DNA of 64,000 bases from Ophiosphaerella korrae (lineage: Eukaryota > Ascomycota > Dothideomycetes > Pleosporales > Phaeosphaeriaceae), in contig JALNQF010000010.1 of assembly GCA_028456385.1 (NCBI GenBank), positions 124,001 through 188,000 on the forward strand, given 5' to 3'. Shown here piece after piece: positions 57,968-64,000 of this stretch. The position numbers and the translations under genes were made by a program. Under the pieces are notes generated by a model. It searched no databases. It was not told where the DNA came from and saw only the letters and a program-made list of their open reading frames with translations. Numbering within the stretch: the first letter of the stretch is position 1; the number at the start of each line of letters is the position of its first letter.

Positions 57968-59539
57968 GAGAAGTGCTAAAACGGTGGTTGAATGGGGAAC
58001 ATGTCGACGCTTCAGAGCTTAGCGCAGCAGACGCAATATCTTACCAACTCGGGATGTTATGAGGAAGCTCAAGGATTCTTCGAAACTTCCAAGGTTCTCG
58101 AACGAGAAGACCATGAGGGTCGATGAAATTGACCACGTATCGGTTCAAGTGTGGGAGTGCAGTTAGCGGTATGGGCTGCAACTCCTCAATCTCAATGAAG
58201 AACTAGTGGTCACTGGAGCCAGTCAAACTGCGCATGTTTAGATCGTCATCTAGTCCATTGACCATAATTCATATTTTGACCTATTCCTTGCATCGACACA
58301 CATTAGCCTATGACTTCTCTAGCATTCTTCACAATATTCATGCCCAGCTTTTATAGGACCGGAAGGATTGAGGCAAGAACTAAAGTCGAATTATCTCCGT
58401 GATTGGAGGATGAAGAGGCGGTCAATTGTGATCAGAACGAGACGTTGAAGCGATTGGAGAAATCGATTGGAAGGTCCGAGCATTGACGCCTTCAGAGATA
58501 GGGGTGGATAAATGGCATTGTTCACAATACGGTATCCACTTTTTTTACAAAGGGTTCGAAAAACTTCACTTGTACAAGTCGTGATGCTGGAGTAGTGAGC
58601 ATGATTATCAACAGGAGGATAGAGAGTAATTGCCGGCAATTCGAAAGACTTCAGGTGTCACAAAAAGGGATACCCCTGGTTTCGCTTTCGCTTCTCTTTC
58701 CGACCGAGCCGGTATTACCACCAAGCCACGCGGTTATGTAAGGAGAACGTGGAGGCTCTCAGAGATGGACGCGAAGGAAGATCGTGAAGATTAGCGCTGT
58801 GTTTCTCCGCCTCCCATACTGAATGAAACTCTTGTAATTTCTGTCTGAGGCAGGCCAAGTTAAGCCAAGAAGGGGGGGTTCGCGTCGGGTGCTCTCGCAT
58901 TGGTCGCCCTTGTCAGCACAGGCGGGAAGGACCGCGACTTCACGCGTTTCAGATCCAGCCTGACACGCCGCGACAACTTCGAGAACCCTTCGGGAAGCCA
59001 ATATCAACATAATTTTTGGGGAAAAGTATATCTTTCCACGGCATTAATCGCACAGGAAATTGTGCATAAGGCGATATGTGGTTGTGTTATACTCGCGGTT
59101 AGAAATCGGAGAGTAGGCAACCTGCACACCATGACCGAAAGCACAATGTGCACGTTCAAGGCCAACCTTTAGCGCTATTGATGACGCCTCCAACGATTCC
59201 AACGTCGCACAATTGCACGGAGATGATAATTTACTTTTTTGTTCACTTTGTTGGGGTTGCAGGTTTTTTTCTAGTCGGCACATTCGTCTCATGATTGTTT
59301 CAGCACCTTCCCCGAGGCTTATACCCAAACCAGTATAGCATGGACTCCTTCTCCGGCATGGAATTAAATATCATTTTGCGTGTCGTCTCCTAAAAGACCC
59401 ATCGAACAGTCTTTTCAGATCTAATCACCCCATTTCAGGGCCACGTGCACCTTTTTCGCACAATATCTAATTCAGCATTTCCATTCGACTTACAGACAAG
59501 TTCTGCTTCTATTTCCATCCCTTTCACGTAGCCTAAAGT
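57968..59539. other. Gene-poor with a weak minus-strand relic
   Basis: The minus-strand frame at 58391-58639 (LPAITLYPPVDNHAHYS, ASMLGPSNRFLQSLQ) looks coding but is unsupported. The rest shows nothing recognisable. Confidence 0.3.
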
Positions 59540-61056
59540 ATGTGGATGCCGGGCCGCACATCTACAAGAGCTTCGCATCGTACATCGTCGATTCATTCTG
59601 TTCATTCTGTTCATTCCAGCGGCTCCATCTATTCACCTGTTCAACAAAAGGCACCCGGTGTTCCTGTACACAATATTCATCTTGACTCTGATCGGGCATC
59701 AGATATATCTGTTGAAGACGATCGTTCTAGGCCAGCAAACATGAATACCAACTCTGTCCCTGCCATATGGCAGTCGCAATCGCCCCGACCACAGTCAGGA
59801 TCGTTCCAAAAACTATCGGGTCGTCACTTGTCTAAGTGGGACAGGATAGCCGCCGGAGAAGATATTAAGGAGGAGGTGCCGGTTCGTCACATGTCCAAGT
59901 GGGAAAGGATAGCGGCAGGTGAGGATATTCCGGAAGAAGTACCAGTTCGCCACCTGTCAAAGTGGGAGAGACTTGCAGCGGGAGAGGATATCCCTGAAGA
60001 GGAGGATGTTCCATCCGAATCATCCACTCTAGGTGGCGACGATGACTACATGAAGCCCCTAGAGAAGAAATTGGTCTCTAGGTTACCTGCCAGGAAACAG
60101 TTGCGAAGCGAAGAACCACGCTCACCGGCTCCCGCTCCACATATTCCTGGGGCACTTGAGTCTCAATTGGCCGCGCTCATGTCGAAGCTGATCTACATGG
60201 AGCATGCAAACCCTGCGGTCTCTGTCAGCCCAGAAGAATACGCAGAGACGCAGAAACGACTCCGAGTTTTAGAAGAGGAAAAGAAAGCTTGGACCAAGCG
60301 ACACGAGGCAATATGGGCACTTCGGGATGAAGATGTTGCGAACAACATCAAGATACGTGTAAGTGACTGTTCTGTGGTTATACTCTCAACCTCGCTAATC
60401 AGGAACAATAGGGCATGCTTGCTAAAGCTCGGCGCGAGCTGGAAGGAATGACCAAACTGCGCGACGAGGACCTGCTCAATGTCCAACTCGTACGGTCCAA
60501 GCTGGCTGAAAAGACAAGAGAGCTCGAGCGGCTACAAGCACAGACAGGGCGCTCGACCGGTGGCAGCCCAACGCACGGTCGAGGACGGCCCGGAAGTTTC
60601 TTCGAGCGACGAGGCACAACAGATCTTTTCGTTGCTGCTAAAACTGCTGCTTTGGAGCAACGTGCTCTTGAACTAGAGAAAAGGAACTCGGACTTAGTCG
60701 CACAAATGGAGACGTTGAAAGGAGGCGCAAATATCGACGATCTAAACCGGGCCACGGCTCATCAAGCCTGGAAAGATACTGTAAATGACCTCGAGGCCAA
60801 ACTCCGTACTAGGGATGCCGAACTTTCACGGCTACAGGCCGGTGCGCCTTCGTCTGGAGGCAAAAGTATGGATTGGTACCGAGTTGAGGCGCTGCTCGAG
60901 GAGCATGCCAACTATCGCGAATCAGTCGGAGGAAAGTTACAGGCCTTGAGATCAGACAAGGAGATGTTGCAAAGGGACTTGCACCGTAAGGAGAACGAGT
61001 ACCAAGCATTGGAGTTGAGGCTGCAAAGTCTTCAACGGAGAATAACTGTGTTGTAA
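59540..61056 (+). CDS. Coiled-coil protein with three 21-residue repeats
   Basis: Two exons, 59540-60358 and 60412-61056, join in frame across a 53-bp intron and give about 487 residues. The N-terminus is Ser/His-rich (a SVHS array from repeated TTCATTCTG). Three tandem units of RHLSKWDRIAAGEDIKEEVP type occupy about residues 95-157 (59822-60010, 63 bp each). Predicted coiled coil covers most of the rest: YAETQKRLRVLEEEKKAW, RSKLAEKTRELERLQAQ, KTAALEQRALELEKRNSDL and RKENEYQALELRLQSLQ. It could be a cytoskeletal or septal scaffold; I do not recognise a named family. No lesions are seen. Confidence 0.75.
59822..60010 (+). repeat. Three 63-bp tandem repeats inside the coding region
   Basis: Units at 59822, 59885 and 59948 encode RH(L/M)SKW(D/E)R(I/L)AAGEDI followed by a KEEVPV- or PEEVPV-like tail. 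The repeat length is a multiple of three, so unit changes keep frame. Confidence 0.85.
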
Positions 61057-61709
61057 TCACGATGGAGTAATACCTATCCGTCACATTTTGTAACAGTTTA
61101 GAGTGGTTGTAGAGTCGGAGGCCTTTTGGACAGTGCAGAGCATTCTTGTCCTCCAGATACCCTGTCCCCGGCATCCAATAGAATAGTCTGGTGTTAGGCT
61201 AGTTTTACATCAACCACCCGATGTTGAAATACATTGATTCCTTTCCAAGATGCGTGGGCTCCGGCCGATGTGCAACTCCGTTCAATTCGTTCGTCAATAT
61301 CAAAGACTATTTGTAGCCCAATTTAGTAAATCTGCATCTATTGTGGCTGAATAATGGACAATGAGGATAGCGCTGTGTAGGTGTTTATTTGCCATGGTCC
61401 AGTTTGAGTTGGCGATGCATGTGTGATCGACGCGCCTGCAAGAACTAGTCGATAATAAAGCTGCGCGCCGCCCCAAGCTTTGACCAAGAACAGCCTTGGA
61501 AAGCTTGGACATCCGTCTTTGCCGGCACGTCATTCTCAGGCACAGCACATCTCCCATGGGCATGCAGGTCATACAAGCAGGTATTGCAGTGGGCTTCAAT
61601 TAGGCCCATACTTTGTTTATACGTCGTGATGACATAGCTTGTTATTTTGCAGCGCTTCAAAAGGAGCAGTGCGCACTTAGGAAAGGTACGTCCATCCCAA
61701 TCCAGCACA

Positions 61710-63076
61710 ATGCTGCTTGTACCAGCCATCCTCACCTTTTCTAGCGTCGCCACCGCAGCCTATGCCTTCAATCCTCTTCATCATTTGGCCGGTATAAGTC
61801 CATACTTTGAAGACCCAATACTTGACCCCAAAGCCCCTCAAGGATGCAACGTGTCTCGAGCTGGCATGCTTGTTCGTCATGCAGCAATTTATGGCAACAA
61901 CTTTGACTTCGAGGAGTACATCGAGCCCTTTGTCGAGAAGCTAAAGAACGCCACGGTTGATTGGCGAGGTGCAGGCCCACTGGATTTCTTGTCCAAGTGG
62001 CAGTCACCAATATCCGAAGAAGAATTGGAGGACTTGACCACAATCGGCAGACTGGAATCTTACAAACTTGGCGCTGATGTTCGCGTACGATATCCTAGCC
62101 TAAAGGATCCCAAGAAAGTATGGACGTCGACAGCTGAGAGGACTGAAATTTCCGCCAGCTCTTTCATTGACGGACTCGTATCTACAAGCAACAAGTCGGA
62201 GCGCGTAGGCATCCAGGAGAACAAAGTATGCGGTGCTGATTCCCTCACCCCATACAAAGGTTGTCCCGAGTACAGCTCATCTTTTGGGAGCAATCAGTCT
62301 TCAGTAGGTCACAATCTGAGCCTCATTGACCAGGCCGGTTGGCTAACTCTACCAAGGAATACAAATCTGTGTACACAAAACCTATCTTGGCTCGCCTGCG
62401 TGACCTATCCTCAAGCTTTAATTTTACATCGAATGATGTTGTAGCAATGCAACAGCTTTGCGGTTACGAGTCTGTCATTCGTGGAGAGTCATCTTTTTGC
62501 TCGTTGGAACTTTTCTCTCCAAACGACTGGTTGTCCTTTGAATACATGAATGACATCATGTACCACTATAACGCCGGTTACGGCAACGAGATCTCTGGCG
62601 TTCTAGGATTCCCTTGGTTGAATGCCACTGCATCTAGCCTACTTTCCAACAGATCCGGCCAAGATCTGTACGTATCGTTCACCCATCGCGAGTTACCACC
62701 CACAGTCATAGTCGCACTTGGAATTTTTAATAATTCAGCTTCAAGTCAAGCAAAAGACATAAACGCCACTATGCCCCTTAATAAGCCAAATCATGGGCGT
62801 GTGTGGAAGTCCTCGCACATTCTACCTTTCTTGACGAACATCGCCATCGAGAAAATGGCATGCGATAGCTACGGCTATGATGTTGGAGAGTATGTTCGAG
62901 TATTAGTTAACCAAAGTCCACAGCCACTTGCTTGTGCCGATGGACCGGGGGAAAGCTGTTCCACAACTGCTTTCAAGGACTTTGTTGCGAGCCGAGGGGT
63001 GATGTTCGGTGGATACACCGAGAAGTGTAATCCTGATTACACAAACTCTACTGACTCCTTGACGATTTATCAATAG
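61710..63076 (+). CDS. Secreted histidine acid phosphatase (phytase superfamily)
   Basis: The enzyme hydrolyses phosphomonoesters outside the cell. Two exons, 61710-62303 and 62357-63076, join in frame over a 53-bp intron. A signal peptide (MLLVPAILTFSSVATAAYA) leads to FNPLHHLAGISPYFEDP. The active site is MLVRHAAIYGNN; the Arg-His pair is kept while the usual GxRxP continuation is replaced, a variant known in a fungal subgroup. RIEGRLESY-type sequence appears as TIGRLESYKLGADVRVRYP. The second signature is VSFTHRELPPTVIVALGIF, with His-Arg-Glu in place of the usual His-Asp. Several N-x-S/T sites suggest glycosylation. Start is fixed by the signal peptide. Confidence 0.85.
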
Positions 63077-63777
63077 TATGCCTAATGACAAGGCTGACGC
63101 AAACCCAATTAATGCTCATAATTTCATCATCGGGCGGCATGGGATAATCTTCGTATGCCTCATTAATGTTGCCTTCGATTTTCTAAGATTAGCTTTGTGA
63201 GCTCCTGCTGCGTTCAAGTACAGTCTACTTCCACTTTTGGTATCAAAGACTTGGATTCTTTGTCTTGTTGAATTGGCGTTTCACCATCCTGTCAACTCGC
63301 CAATCAGGGTTATTGAACAGCGTTTCACTTACAAAATTGACTTACTATGCCGTTAGAACGTAGGATTGAATAAAATAGACGCACAAAAGCTCCAATCAGC
63401 ATCTTCATCTGCATAAAGTGATGATCTTGCGTAAAGGAAACTGTGGTTGGCCCGTTTCCAAGCTTGCCTTGTTAGCGTCGCGGCGCGATTGATCTAGGAT
63501 CTTCAAGGGCTGGATGCGACTAGGCGGCAACACCTCATGTAAACGTGGCCGAAGTGTACTGTGCCTGCGTACATGCATTAGCAGTGGAAAACATGTCCCT
63601 TCCCATTGTTGAGCAGTCGCATACATAAGTAATGTGACTGAAATCACAGAATATTCATATTCTAGGATCGAGGACGTCATGACTACGCGCCCGCCAAAAG
63701 CTAAATCTTGGCTCAACTCAGCCCATCCAGAGCTTCTCGCAACCTAATTCAGTATACACCACCAGTCAGACGTACCA
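63077..63777. other. Intergenic
   Basis: Convergence and promoter space between the phosphatase and the phytoene desaturase gene. No gene supported. Confidence 0.45.
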
Positions 63778-64000
63778 ATGGGGGAATATATTGTCAATGG
63801 AGGGTCGCGGCGCCCAAGTGTCATTATTGTTGGCGCAGGTATTGGGGGCGTCGCGACAGCGGCACGGCTCGCTGCCGCTGGCTGCAAAGTCACTGTAGTC
63901 GAGAAGAATGACTTTTCAGGAGGGAGATGCAGTTTGATACATCGCGGAAACTATGTAAGCAACGTTTCGTGCATTCTGGAACAGAGAATCTAACTGCTCG
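63778..64000 (+). CDS. Phytoene desaturase, first exon, cut by window end
   Basis: ATG 63778 opens MGEYIVNGGSRRPSVIIVGA. The FAD-binding fold GAGIGGVATAARLAAAGCKV, then VVEKNDFSGGRCSLIHRGNY, is the dinucleotide-binding signature of fungal carotenoid (phytoene) dehydrogenases. Exon 1 ends at 63954, before a GTAAGC donor; the intron and later exons lie beyond the window. In fungi this gene usually sits with the cyclase/synthase and opsin genes of carotenoid synthesis, which cannot be seen here. Confidence 0.8.

Noticed and set aside
1..64000. tRNA, rRNA or CRISPR content
   Set aside because: No GGTTCGANTCC-type B box with matching A box was found, no rRNA-like block, and CRISPR arrays are not expected in a fungal nucleus; none is seen.

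Overview
This window is nuclear DNA of a filamentous ascomycete, most likely a dothideomycete of the order Pleosporales. The evidence is short introns of about 46-60 bp with GT..AG ends, Pezizomycotina-specific families (HET domain, DUF5321, PNP-NACHT NLR, fungal CorA-like), and one gene (34488-35973) of a type I associate with Pleosporales genomes. No ribosomal or tRNA gene was found. Species cannot be named from sequence alone.

Region 1 (1-16 kb) is gene-poor and full of remains. It holds two solo LTRs, several coding-like relics broken by stops, a kinase tail, a TPR-repeat relic and one gene that looks whole, a pterin-4a-carbinolamine dehydratase (10433-11135). Region 2 (16-19 kb) is a HET-domain gene on the minus strand with an in-frame TGA and a destroyed splice acceptor.

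Region 3 (20-40.5 kb) is a conserved core block: an uncharacterised protein with a basic patch, KOG1/Raptor (TORC1), a divergent Tea1-type kelch cell-end marker, a Pleosporales-type orphan gene followed by a minisatellite, a DUF5321 mitochondrial protein, a hotdog thioesterase that appears frameshifted, and the retromer sorting nexin Vps5.

Region 4 (41-55.5 kb) is a self/non-self-recognition-like stretch: a CorA-like membrane protein with an in-frame stop, an apparently intact NLR of architecture PNP-NACHT-ankyrin-WD40 with almost identical WD repeats, a GH43 beta-xylosidase, and a divergent pair made of a multi-pass membrane protein and a long HET protein. Region 5 (55.5-64 kb) holds a decayed gene, a coiled-coil protein with three 21-residue repeats, a secreted histidine acid phosphatase, and the first exon of a phytoene desaturase cut by the window end.

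Two themes stand out. First, recognition-type genes (HET relic, TPR relic, NLR, HET) are dense. Second, many relics carry lesions explainable by C-to-T change on one strand or the other (CAA to TAA, CGA to TGA, AG acceptor to AA), as expected from repeat-induced point mutation (RIP) or a similar process. The best candidate for a little-described system is the mixed ankyrin plus WD40 NLR at 43537-47695.
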